From Tolypothrix campylonemoides VB511288 (GTDB lineage: Bacteria; Cyanobacteriota; Cyanobacteriia; Cyanobacteriales; Nostocaceae), in assembly GCA_000828075.3 (NCBI GenBank), contig JXCB02000023.1:124001-188000 (forward strand): 64,000 nt of DNA, given 5' to 3'. The notes under the pieces were generated by a model. The model was not told the DNA's origin. It ran no database searches and saw only the letters and a program-made list of their open reading frames with translations. Shown one piece after another: positions 23,216-31,633 of this stretch (its first letter is position 1; every line of letters begins with the position of its first letter). The translations under genes were made by a program, and so were the position numbers.

Positions 23216-24886
23216 ATGACGCAGCGCAATCACTCGACCGAGAACCGTTTGCATCAATTGTGGCAGCGATGCCTATCAACAAGACGCTTTGCGTCTACAC
23301 TCCCAGCACAAAGCTTGTCTTGGCTTGGCACTATCAGTATGCTCACAAATGGTGGCTTGGTTTTTGCTCAAACTGAATCAGCAATAGACAACATTGTTCC
23401 CACTGCTGAAAGTTCGCAACCAGCCCCATCTGCAAATCCAGTTAAAAAATATTCTGTAGAACAGAACAATAGCACTTCCCGTTCAGAAGCTACTGGAGGA
23501 CAACCAGAATTTTCTCAACGCCGCGCTAGACTCAGACAAAGACTATCCAAGTCAAAAGCGTCGAGTCCTGCGGTAGTTATCAGAAATTCCAGATACCAGG
23601 CAGAAAGTTCCAGTCCTACGGTAGTGATTAGAAAATCAAAACCTCAGGTACAAGTTTCTGTGCCTGGCGAAAGCGTGAGAAAGTTGAGAGCAAGGTTAGG
23701 GAAAAAACCTCAAGTAGAGGATTCGCAGCCAAATGCAACTCTAAGAGAAGAAAAACCCCAACAAGAAGTTTCCCAAAAGAACTACCCCGCTGCTCCTTCT
23801 GCTAGCTCCACCAGCAAAGATTACAATAATTCCTACATTGACCCGACTGATTATCAAGTAGGCGCGACCAATAAGTATGAAGCACCCAGTTCTGTGGTAA
23901 TCACACAACGGTCTAGTACTTGTAGAAGATTAGTAGGGCAAAATGTTCCCAACAGCGTTTGTGCTAAGCTTCCATATCAAAATCAGCGTGTAGCAGATTC
24001 CGATACTGAATCAGCCGAAAAGAAAGCGCCTAGTTGGATTAGAAGAAGCAAACCTACCACATTAGCAACTGTTCCACCAGTAAGACGTGTGAAGAGTGAA
24101 AGAAACTCTTTGATGCGTTCCACTCGTGGTATTGGTTCTGGTGTTTTGACGAGTAGTTTCAGGCGTCGCAGTTCTGAAGAGCCTTCTGATGGTGTAACGA
24201 AAAGTACATTCAGCCCGAATCGATTTATCCCCAACTTCAACCAAACCACAACAGTCAGTTCTGTGCCGATCGCACCATCAGCAGGTGGTTTGTCAGCACC
24301 GATGACCGCTGACAATGTTGCTCCTCGTCCTAGTAATCTCACTTACGACATCCCACTGGCAGCAGTACTGCCGCAAATCAATTACGATGGCGTTTACGGT
24401 GGTAGACTCGCTTACGGTGGTAAGGGATTGATGTATCCCCTTTCTGTCCCCTCTCCAATTACTTCTTTGTTTGGTTGGCGAGTTCATCCGATTACAGGCG
24501 ATCGCCGTTTCCACTCGGGTACAGATATCGGTGCGGCAATGGGAACGCCTGTTTTAGCGGCTTACTCTGGTAAAGTAGAGAGTGCTGACTGGTTGGGCGG
24601 CTACGGCATGACGGTGATACTTAACCACAGCAATGCCCAACAAACTCTTTACGGTCATATGTCAGAAATTTTTGTTCAACCCGGTCAGGTGGTAGAAAAG
24701 GGAACCGTTATCGGGCGAGTTGGTAGTACTGGTAACTCCACAGGTCCCCACTTGCACTTTGAGGTGCGCCAACTGACACCAGAAGGGTGGGTTGCTACTG
24801 ACCCAGGCGCTCAATTAGAGTACGGACTCAGCCAATTAATTCAATCGTTACAGACAGCTCAGGGTCCTCAGCAATCGGGTAGCTAG
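23216..24886 (+). CDS. M23-family (LytM-type) peptidase with long disordered N-region
   Basis: 556 residues. A hydrophobic signal-like segment (about 32-52, LSWLGTISMLTNGGLVFAQ) is followed by about 330 residues of low-complexity Ser/Arg/Pro/Gln-rich sequence, then the M23 metallopeptidase domain (about 400-530). Zn ligands: His and Asp in RRFHSGTDIG and the HLHFE motif in TGPHLHFEVRQ, plus YGHM. It probably cuts peptidoglycan cross-bridges or, as an envelope LytM factor, activates amidases during filament division. Repeated units SSPAVVIRNSR and SSPTVVIRKSK near 110-145 show local duplication. Confidence 0.9.
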   Translation: MTQRNHSTENRLHQLWQRCLSTRRFASTLPAQSLSWLGTISMLTNGGLVFAQTESAIDNIVPTAESSQPAPSANPVKKYSVEQNNSTSRSEATGGQPEFSQRRARLRQRLSKSKASSPAVVIRNSRYQAESSSPTVVIRKSKPQVQVSVPGESVRKLRARLGKKPQVEDSQPNATLREEKPQQEVSQKNYPAAPSASSTSKDYNNSYIDPTDYQVGATNKYEAPSSVVITQRSSTCRRLVGQNVPNSVCAKLPYQNQRVADSDTESAEKKAPSWIRRSKPTTLATVPPVRRVKSERNSLMRSTRGIGSGVLTSSFRRRSSEEPSDGVTKSTFSPNRFIPNFNQTTTVSSVPIAPSAGGLSAPMTADNVAPRPSNLTYDIPLAAVLPQINYDGVYGGRLAYGGKGLMYPLSVPSPITSLFGWRVHPITGDRRFHSGTDIGAAMGTPVLAAYSGKVESADWLGGYGMTVILNHSNAQQTLYGHMSEIFVQPGQVVEKGTVIGRVGSTGNSTGPHLHFEVRQLTPEGWVATDPGAQLEYGLSQLIQSLQTAQGPQQSGS

Positions 24887-24892
24887 AAAAGT

Positions 24893-24972
24893 TGAGTGAG
24901 GGAGGGAGGGAGTGAGGGAGGGAGGGAGTGAGGGAGGGAGGGAGTGAGGGAGGGAGGGAGTGAGTGAGGGAG
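24893..24972. repeat. GGGA-rich tandem repeat, possible G-quadruplex
   Basis: A 16-base unit GTGAGGGAGGGAGGGA is repeated about four and a half times between two convergent genes. Four or more GGG runs occur within short spacing on the + strand, matching the usual quadruplex pattern. The number of units is likely to vary between strains. The opposite strand can be read as SLPPSLPPSL but this is a repeat artefact, not a gene. Confidence 0.85.
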
Positions 24973-24989
24973 ATATTACCCTGCTTCCT

Positions 24990-26372
24990 CTACTCCCCCA
25001 ACTTCCCGAACTTTTTGAGCGTAGTGAGTTTGTAAAAGCGCCAAACAAAAACCCCTGCTGCGATCGCCACTCCAATCGACTGTCCTATCCACAATCCAAC
25101 ACCCCCAAGACCAAGGTGAAATCCCAAAAAGTAGCCGGTGGTCAGCCCTACACCCCAAAATGTCGGTAAACTCAGCAGCATCGGTACACGCGTATCTTGA
25201 AGTCCATATAATGCGCCCATTGCTGTCTTTTGCACACCATCCAACAGTTGAGCGAACGCTGAAATGGTAAGCATCGGCATTGCCAGTTTTACTACGTTTG
25301 CATTTTCTGGGTTACGAATATCCAAATATAGTCCTATCACTTGCTGCGGGTGTGTAAGCAACGCGATCGCTGTTAATGCCATAAATACTGCCGCAACCGC
25401 TATACTGACATAGCCTGAGCGTCGCGCAGCTTCAAGGTTTTGCTGTCCTAGCCACTGAGCGACTCGGGCTGTCGTAGCGAAAGACATCCCCAGTGGCACC
25501 ATGAAGATGACAATAATTGTTTGAAGTACGATTTGGTGCGCTGCTAACACATCGACACCCAATACACCCATGAGGTAGGTGACAACTGTGAACAGTCCAG
25601 ACTCCAAAGCAACAGATACCCCAATTGGCACACCAATCCACACCAACTCCCGAAGAATTCCCGGTTTCAGCCGATGCAAATCCTGAAAGAATCGGTAAGT
25701 TTTCAGTTGCTGGTGTTTAAATGTGTACACTACCAAAGCCAGAAACATACCCCAAAGGCTGAGGACACTTGCCAATGCCAAACCCGCTAACTCCATCCGT
25801 GGAAATCCGAACTTGCCGAAACCTAAAACGTAATTACCCACTATGTTAAAAAGCGTTCCCATAATGACAATCATCATCACCGGACGCGCTTGAGACAAAC
25901 CAGACACAACACCTCTGAGCATGGCAAACCCCAAAGCTGGGAAAAGCCCCCACAGAATCATATCCAAATACTGATTTGCGAGCACTACAGTGGTCTGGGC
26001 TTGCCCAAGCTGACTCATAAACGAATCGAGATGCCCAATCAGGAACATCATGGGTATTGCAAGGAGCAGCGATAGCCAGAGTCCTTGGGATGTCACCTGC
26101 TCGATTCGCGTTTTACGACCTGCTCCGTAAGCCTCCGCCACAATCGGGCTAACTCCCATGACAACCCCGCTAGCAGTATTCATGAGCATGACAAAAGTTA
26201 ATGATGCTAACCCTCCTGCCGCTAGGGTTTCTTGTCCTAAGGCACCCATCATAACTGTGTCTACGAAACCTGTTGCAGACTGGGCAACTTGAGCACTTGC
26301 TAAAGGAACAGCAAGTTGTAAAAATTCCCAGATTTCTGTTCGGATATTCGATTTGATAAGCATTGAGGTCAT
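24990..26372 (-). CDS. MATE-family efflux transporter
   Basis: 460 residues with about twelve membrane helices. MATE pumps export cationic drugs or metabolites in exchange for Na+ or H+. Family marks include the N-terminal repeat PLASAQVAQSATGFVDTVMMG (quoted in part: VAQSATGFVDTVMMG), GVVMGVSPIVAEAYGAGR and the second-half equivalent near 240-300. It is divergent from the AraC gene at 26625 with about 250 bases between, so that regulator may control it. The C-terminal end lies next to the GGGA tandem repeat. Confidence 0.92.
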   Translation of the reverse strand: MTSMLIKSNIRTEIWEFLQLAVPLASAQVAQSATGFVDTVMMGALGQETLAAGGLASLTFVMLMNTASGVVMGVSPIVAEAYGAGRKTRIEQVTSQGLWLSLLLAIPMMFLIGHLDSFMSQLGQAQTTVVLANQYLDMILWGLFPALGFAMLRGVVSGLSQARPVMMIVIMGTLFNIVGNYVLGFGKFGFPRMELAGLALASVLSLWGMFLALVVYTFKHQQLKTYRFFQDLHRLKPGILRELVWIGVPIGVSVALESGLFTVVTYLMGVLGVDVLAAHQIVLQTIIVIFMVPLGMSFATTARVAQWLGQQNLEAARRSGYVSIAVAAVFMALTAIALLTHPQQVIGLYLDIRNPENANVVKLAMPMLTISAFAQLLDGVQKTAMGALYGLQDTRVPMLLSLPTFWGVGLTTGYFLGFHLGLGGVGLWIGQSIGVAIAAGVFVWRFYKLTTLKKFGKLGE

Positions 26373-26624
26373 AATTAAAGCATCTGCAAAATAACGTGTT
26401 AAATGCAGAGGCAGTGCATTTGGGATGCTTCCCTGAACTACCTCCTAATGTTGCAGCATTCTTGTGCTGTAATATTTGTTCATAATTTACAATTTAGACA
26501 AATCAATAATTTCAGGCTACTCGAACCTTGCACGAGTATCAAAATCTTGCGGTAAGTTTTCAATTTCAAAAGGCTCTCATTGCAAAATCAATTAAAATCG
26601 AGTGCATAAAAAGCCGGAAACCAG

Positions 26625-27548
26625 ATGCAAGCACCAGTAACACCATCTATTAAGACGGTTCATCTACCAAAAAACGAGCTTTATCCTCCAATCTCTTCCA
26701 GTGCAAGATATGGTTGGAAGAACATTCTGGCTGAAGAATTTTGTCAACCCCCTGGGCAGGAAAAGTATCAAAACCCAACAGAACACACTATCTGCTTATC
26801 TCTAAATCATCGTCCATCTCGTCTATTGCAAGTGATGGGAGGTTTGCCCCCAAGTCAGTACGCTCGTTGTAATCGTCGCCATATTGGTCTCGCCGCCAAA
26901 GGCGATATATGTATCGTTCCTGCTGGAGTGCCGTTTTTCTATCAATGGGATGGGGAAGACCAATTCCTACGTATCCGAATTACCGCCCAGTTTCTACATC
27001 AGGTTGCTCTAGAAGCCATTGAAATTGATCCTGCTCGCTTAGAACTGTTGCCAGAATTTCGAGTCCGTAATCCTCAGCTTGAACAGATTGGCACGATGCT
27101 CTTGACTGAACTCAAGAATGGGGGACTAGCAGGACGGCTTTATGTCGAATCTCTGACCAATTTGCTAGCTGTGCATTTGCTCAGGAACCATTCTGCTACC
27201 CAACCGCGTGTTACTTTGTACAACGGGGGATTGAGCGATCGCCAACTTCTGCTAGTAACCGATTACATCAATGATCATCTGGATCAAGATATCAAACTAT
27301 CTGACTTAGCCCAATTGCTGGGGATGAGCCAGTTTCACTTTAGCCGACTCTTTAAGCAATCAATGGGAGTCACCCCTCACCAATATGTACTTCAGCAACG
27401 GGTCGAACGAGCGAAGAAGTTACTCAAAGAAACAAAATTATCGGTAATGGAAGTTGCTTTGTTGTGCGGCTTCAGCAGTCATAGCCATCTAGGTAAATGG
27501 TTTCGGCAGTATATAGGAATGACTCCTAAAGCTTACCGAGCCAACTAA
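26625..27548 (+). CDS. AraC-family transcriptional regulator
   Basis: 307 residues. N-terminal sensing part with cupin-like pattern (KGDICIVPAGVPFFYQW); C-terminal AraC domain with LSDLAQLLGMSQFHFSRLFKQSMG and EVALLCGFSSHSHLGKWFRQ, each quoted within the motif, ending TPKAYRAN. Paralogue of the regulator at 17977. The divergent MATE pump gene is its most likely target. ATG 26625 has no strong ribosome binding site, which is common in cyanobacteria. Confidence 0.9.
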   Translation: MQAPVTPSIKTVHLPKNELYPPISSSARYGWKNILAEEFCQPPGQEKYQNPTEHTICLSLNHRPSRLLQVMGGLPPSQYARCNRRHIGLAAKGDICIVPAGVPFFYQWDGEDQFLRIRITAQFLHQVALEAIEIDPARLELLPEFRVRNPQLEQIGTMLLTELKNGGLAGRLYVESLTNLLAVHLLRNHSATQPRVTLYNGGLSDRQLLLVTDYINDHLDQDIKLSDLAQLLGMSQFHFSRLFKQSMGVTPHQYVLQQRVERAKKLLKETKLSVMEVALLCGFSSHSHLGKWFRQYIGMTPKAYRAN

Positions 27549-27637
27549 AACTGACTCATGTAAGTAGTACTAATGTACAAAAAGTGAGAAAATACTAGAA
27601 AAGTACAAAAAATCTTGGTAGTGAAAGTGCTGATTGT

Positions 27638-28318
27638 TTACAAGTAACCATGTTCAACCAAAAACGTAGGTGAAATGTCATTTGGAATTGTGTCTGTGGC
27701 TTGTGTAAGTTCTTGATTGCCAGAAACCATGAATTTTTCCACGTATTTGCCGAGAATATCCCCCTCTAAATTCACCCAACCGCCCGGGCTTAAGTACTGG
27801 AGATTGGTTTCCTCATAAGTAAGGGGAATTACTGCTACCATAAACTGCGAGAGTTCTGGCTGATAGTCGGCGACTGTGAGGCTGATGCCATTGATGGCAA
27901 TACTGCCTTTGGGAACAATATAACGGGCGATCGCTTTTGGCGCTGTAAACGTCATTTCCCAAGAGGTTGCTGTAGCTTGTGCTGACACCAGTTCACCTAC
28001 ACCATCCACATGCCCCATGACGAAATGACCGCCTACTTTACCCCCTACCCGCAGCGATGCTTCCAAGTTAACGTAGCTTTGTTGTGTTTCCTCTTGTCCT
28101 AACGTTGTACGGCGCAGGGTTTCTGGTGAAGCCGTAGCGATAAATCCATCTTTTAAAATTTTTTCTACCGTTAGGCAGATGCCATCCACAGCGATGCTGT
28201 CGCCCGTCGCTAAATCTTGCATAATGGCATTAGATGACTCACTCACACAAGTAATTTGCCAAGAATCCCCCCCTAGGGGTCTTACGGTTCCTAATGCTTG
28301 GATTATTCCTGTAAACAC
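27638..28318 (-). CDS. ribE: Riboflavin synthase alpha subunit
   Basis: 226 residues forming two lumazine-binding repeats. It dismutates two molecules of 6,7-dimethyl-8-ribityllumazine into riboflavin and the pyrimidine precursor. Repeat 1 starts MFTGIIQALGTV and contains VDGICLTVE; HFVMGHVDGVGEL opens repeat 2, which has INGISLTVAD. Length is slightly above the usual 200-215 because of a C-terminal tail. Encoded alone, with the next gene upstream divergent. Confidence 0.95.
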   Translation of the reverse strand: MFTGIIQALGTVRPLGGDSWQITCVSESSNAIMQDLATGDSIAVDGICLTVEKILKDGFIATASPETLRRTTLGQEETQQSYVNLEASLRVGGKVGGHFVMGHVDGVGELVSAQATATSWEMTFTAPKAIARYIVPKGSIAINGISLTVADYQPELSQFMVAVIPLTYEETNLQYLSPGGWVNLEGDILGKYVEKFMVSGNQELTQATDTIPNDISPTFLVEHGYL

Positions 28319-28656
28319 GGCTTTTTTGCAAAACTAACTTTATTTATTACCTATTTTTGCCTAAAAGCACCTCGTAATTCTCTCAAAATTTTAGCGAATC
28401 TGAGTATAATTTCAGACAATCAATTATGTCAAAATCTCAAAACATTTACATCTGTTACTAAGCTACTTGGGAAAGTAGATTATTGTCGAATTAGACTTGT
28501 TTGACTTACTCTGGTGTTCACATCCATTTAGGAGTTTAATAGAAGCAATTATAGAGAATGAAGAGTTATGTTTATTTTAGCCCCAACATGGCTGGTTCAA
28601 AAGTACGATTTGTTACATACTACCCTAGCGCTCAAAGGATTTTAGAGGCTTAGCCA
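28319..28656. other. Divergent spacer, nothing clear
   Basis: 338 bases between ribE and the bifunctional-nuclease gene. A+T rich near 28330-28480. No FMN-riboswitch-like conserved stems were recognised before ribE, and no ORF has support. Confidence 0.4.
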
Positions 28657-29154
28657 ATGCTTGAAATGAAAGTCGCTGGCATAGCATTAGATGCCATAAC
28701 CCGCAGCCCGATTGTCCTTTTAAAGGATGCTTCAGACCGTCGTGCGTTACCAATTTATATCGGTCAGGAGCAAGCTAGGGCGATCATGGGCGCACTGGAG
28801 AACCAAAAGCCTCCCAGACCCTTAACCCATGACCTGATTGTCAATATTCTAGAGGCATGGAACATGACTGTAGAACGAATCATCATTCATTCGTTACAAA
28901 AAGATACATTTTATGCTGCTTTGATTATTAAGCAAGGCGATGTCAAGAAAGAAATTGATGCGCGTCCTAGCGATGCGATCGCTATTGCCCTCCGTACAAA
29001 TACTCCAATCTGGGTTATGGAAGAAGTCATTGCCGATGCTTCTATCCCCGTAGATCGGGATGCTGATGAAGCTGAACAGCAAGCCTTCCGAGAATTTATC
29101 TCGAATCTCCGACCAGAGGATTTGATTAAGCGCTTTGGCAGTAGCGAAACATAG
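28657..29154 (+). CDS. Bifunctional nuclease (BFN/DUF151) family protein
   Basis: 165 residues. The DUF151 core is MKVAGIALDAITRSPIVLLKD, LPIYIGQEQARAIM and ARPSDAIAIALRTNTPIWV (parts quoted), and an acidic C-terminal segment resembles a short UVR-like helix region. Plant relatives have RNase and DNase activity; in bacteria the fold is widespread and its role unclear. ATG 28657 starts MLEMKV. It stands alone, 74 bases before an aldo/keto reductase gene on the same strand. Confidence 0.88.
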   Translation: MLEMKVAGIALDAITRSPIVLLKDASDRRALPIYIGQEQARAIMGALENQKPPRPLTHDLIVNILEAWNMTVERIIIHSLQKDTFYAALIIKQGDVKKEIDARPSDAIAIALRTNTPIWVMEEVIADASIPVDRDADEAEQQAFREFISNLRPEDLIKRFGSSET

Positions 29155-29228
29155 ATGAGATATAAACGATGAGTTATGAGTGACTTGCTGAAAAACTCCT
29201 AACTCCTACTCCCAACTTTAAGTCAAAG

Positions 29229-30383
29229 ATGCAATACCGACGCTTTGGGAAAACGAATCTACGCTTGTCTGTGTTTTCCTTAGGGACAATGCGCTACTTA
29301 GCTTCACCCGAAAATGCATGGCACACGATCCACAAAGCTATAGTGCTAGGAATTAATCATCTAGAAACTGCCAGAGGATACGGTAAAAGTGAGGAGTATC
29401 TTGGTGAGGCGATGTCTAGCGACAAGCAGCCGCGCGTCTACGGCGTTGAGTTAACAGTACCTCGTTCTCAAGTTCACATCACCACCAAAATTCCACCCAC
29501 ACCGGATGCTGACACGATGCGTCGGTACATTGATGAATCTCTAGAACGACTTAAGTTGGATTATGTAGACTGCTTGGGGATTCACGGCTTAAACACATGG
29601 GAACATTTTAACTGGGTAAAAGCCAAGGGTGGCTGTATGCAGGCAGTGCAGGAAGCTATTGCCGATGGTAGGGTAAGACACGTTGGTTTTTCTACCCACG
29701 CACCTCTAGAGATCATTTTAGCGGCAATAGATACAGATTTATTTGAATTTGTCAATCTGCATTATTACTATTTCTTCCAACGCAATGCAGAGGCAATTCA
29801 GCGAGCTTTTGAGAAAGATATGGGAGTGTTCATTATTTCTCCTGCTGACAAGGGAGGACGCCTGTATACACCACCCCAAACCTTAAAGGATTTATGTCAT
29901 CCTTTTTCACCCTTGGAGTTAAATTATCGGTTTTTATTAAGTGATCCTCGAATAACTACCCTCAGTGTGGGACCAGCACATCCAGATGAATTAACAGAAC
30001 CTTTGCGAGTTGCAGACTCTAAACCAGAGTTGACCCCAGAGGAAAGAACTGTCTTTCAACGTCTAGAAAATCACCAAAAGGCTGTGGAAACAGATAAATG
30101 TAGCCAGTGCTACGCGTGCTTACCTTGCCCAGAAAATATTAATATTCCAGAAGTATTGCGGCTACGCAATCTTGCCGTAGCATATGATATGACCGACTTT
30201 GGACAGTACCGCTACAGAATGTTTGAAAATGCCGGTCATTGGTTCCCCGGAATGAAAGCTAACCGTTGTACAGAATGCGGAGAATGTCTTCCCCGGTGCC
30301 CAGAAAATTTAGATATTCCAGCTTTGTTGCAAGATGCTCATAATAGGCTCAATGGATCATCAGGACGAAGGTTATGGAGTTAA
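29229..30383 (+). CDS. Aldo/keto reductase with C-terminal 4Fe-4S domain
   Basis: 384 residues. The first 260 are an aldo/keto reductase barrel (RRFGKTNLRLSVFSLGTMR at the start, THVTTK-like VHITTKIP and LGIHGLNTW). The C-terminal part has two ferredoxin-like Cys clusters, CSQCYACLPCPENINIP and CTECGECLPRCPENLDIP, expected to hold Fe-S clusters. The Asp/Tyr of the usual catalytic tetrad is altered: NHLETARGYG has Glu where many family members have Asp. Members of this Fe-S AKR group are common in cyanobacteria; their substrates are not known. Confidence 0.88.
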   Translation: MQYRRFGKTNLRLSVFSLGTMRYLASPENAWHTIHKAIVLGINHLETARGYGKSEEYLGEAMSSDKQPRVYGVELTVPRSQVHITTKIPPTPDADTMRRYIDESLERLKLDYVDCLGIHGLNTWEHFNWVKAKGGCMQAVQEAIADGRVRHVGFSTHAPLEIILAAIDTDLFEFVNLHYYYFFQRNAEAIQRAFEKDMGVFIISPADKGGRLYTPPQTLKDLCHPFSPLELNYRFLLSDPRITTLSVGPAHPDELTEPLRVADSKPELTPEERTVFQRLENHQKAVETDKCSQCYACLPCPENINIPEVLRLRNLAVAYDMTDFGQYRYRMFENAGHWFPGMKANRCTECGECLPRCPENLDIPALLQDAHNRLNGSSGRRLWS

Positions 30384-30596
30384 AACCAACGAAATCAACT
30401 TCAAAAAGATAATTTGACAGTGCTAGTGACACGTAGAACAGATTCCTGTTGAAATGTTTGCTTATAACTTGCAATAACCTGTTCAATCATATGATTTTTA
30501 CTTAAGTTATTTTCGTAAATTATAGCAATCCGTTGAGGATTTGTAAAAAATCGCAGTTGTTGATAAACTGAATTCCGAAGCGTGCTGATAGGGTGC

Positions 30597-31633
30597 ATGG
30601 TGGTACTCATGGAAGAGTTGATGGAATTCATTCAAGCAAATCCAGACCCCAGAGAACTGAAACGGGCATTGGCTGTAAAAATGGTGATGCAAAACTACGA
30701 GCTTTCGACGATAGGAAGTATTTTAGGAGTTTCTTTATGCTTTGTAAGTAAGTGGAAATATATATTTGCAGAACAAGGTACGGCAGGACTTAAGCTCAAG
30801 TATAAAGGGTCGAGAGGTTATCTAGATGATGCCCAAACACAAACAGTGATTAGCTGGCTGAAGCAGAAAGACTACTGGCACTTAGAAGAATTAAAAGAGT
30901 ATATCTCAGACAATTTTAATGCGGTCTTTGAATCCAATCAAAGCTACTACAACTTGTTGAAAAAGGCGTCTATCAGTTGGAAGAAGACACAAAAAAAGAA
31001 TCCGATGTATTGACCCGGATTTAGTCGCTAAAAAAAACTAGAAATAACAACGTGGCTTAGAGCACAAAGCGCGTCAGATAGTATCTGGAGAACTCGTAGT
31101 TTTTTTTGAAGATGAATGCCATCTGTTGTGGGGAGATATTTGTGGTTATATTTGGGGTAACACGTCACAACGGATTGAAGTTCCCATTATCAACGAACGA
31201 CAACGACAAACTTATTTCGGCGCTCTAAATTATTACACGCAAGAATTTTTGGTGAAACCTTATAAAAAGGGCGATTCTAGCAATGCAATCGCATTCGTAG
31301 AATATTTAATTTCTCAATATCCAAAAAGCCGTATTGCTTTGATTTGGGATTTGCAAGCAAACAAGCGTTCCGCAGAATTTAAGACTTACTTAGATACTGT
31401 TAATCAGGGGTTAAGTGAAGACGAATGGAAAGTGACTTGTATTAAATTCGCGCCTAATGACCCAACGCAAAATCCTGTAGAGGACATCTGGTTATACGCT
31501 AAAAAGTTTGTGAGAAAATTTTACCAAGGCGTGCAAATCATTTTCTCATGCCAAGAGATTATTTCAACTCGTTACTTATCATCAAGTTTTTGACTTTCCG
31601 AAAATATTTATGTATGGTTCATGTTTTTTATAA
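30597..31633 (+). pseudogene. IS630-family transposase, broken by several frameshifts
   Basis: Three pieces of one transposase are in different frames. Piece 1 (about 30597-31013) is the HTH part: LKRALAVKMVMQNYELSTIGSILGVS. Piece 2 (about 31051-31593) has the DDE core: VVFFEDECHLLWGD (first Asp), ALIWDLQANKRSAEF (second Asp; intact relatives read WDGASYHRS) and NPVEDIWLYAK (Glu). Piece 3 (about 31538-31633) completes the C-terminus in another frame, ending FDFPKIFMYGSCFL before TAA. The gaps at 31011-31050 and near 31535 need frame changes. The element is dead unless complemented. Confidence 0.85.

Noticed and set aside
24893-24972. CRISPR array
   Set aside because: Pure tandem repeat without spacers and without cas genes.
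24848-25075. Minus-strand ORF rich in SLPPSLPPS
   Set aside because: Product of the GGGAGGG tandem repeat read in one frame, overlapping the MATE gene.
29175-29210. TGACTTGCTGAAAAACTCC as an end of the IS5-type element
   Set aside because: Only a partial match to the AGGGCTTGCTGAAAAA end and no transposase nearby.
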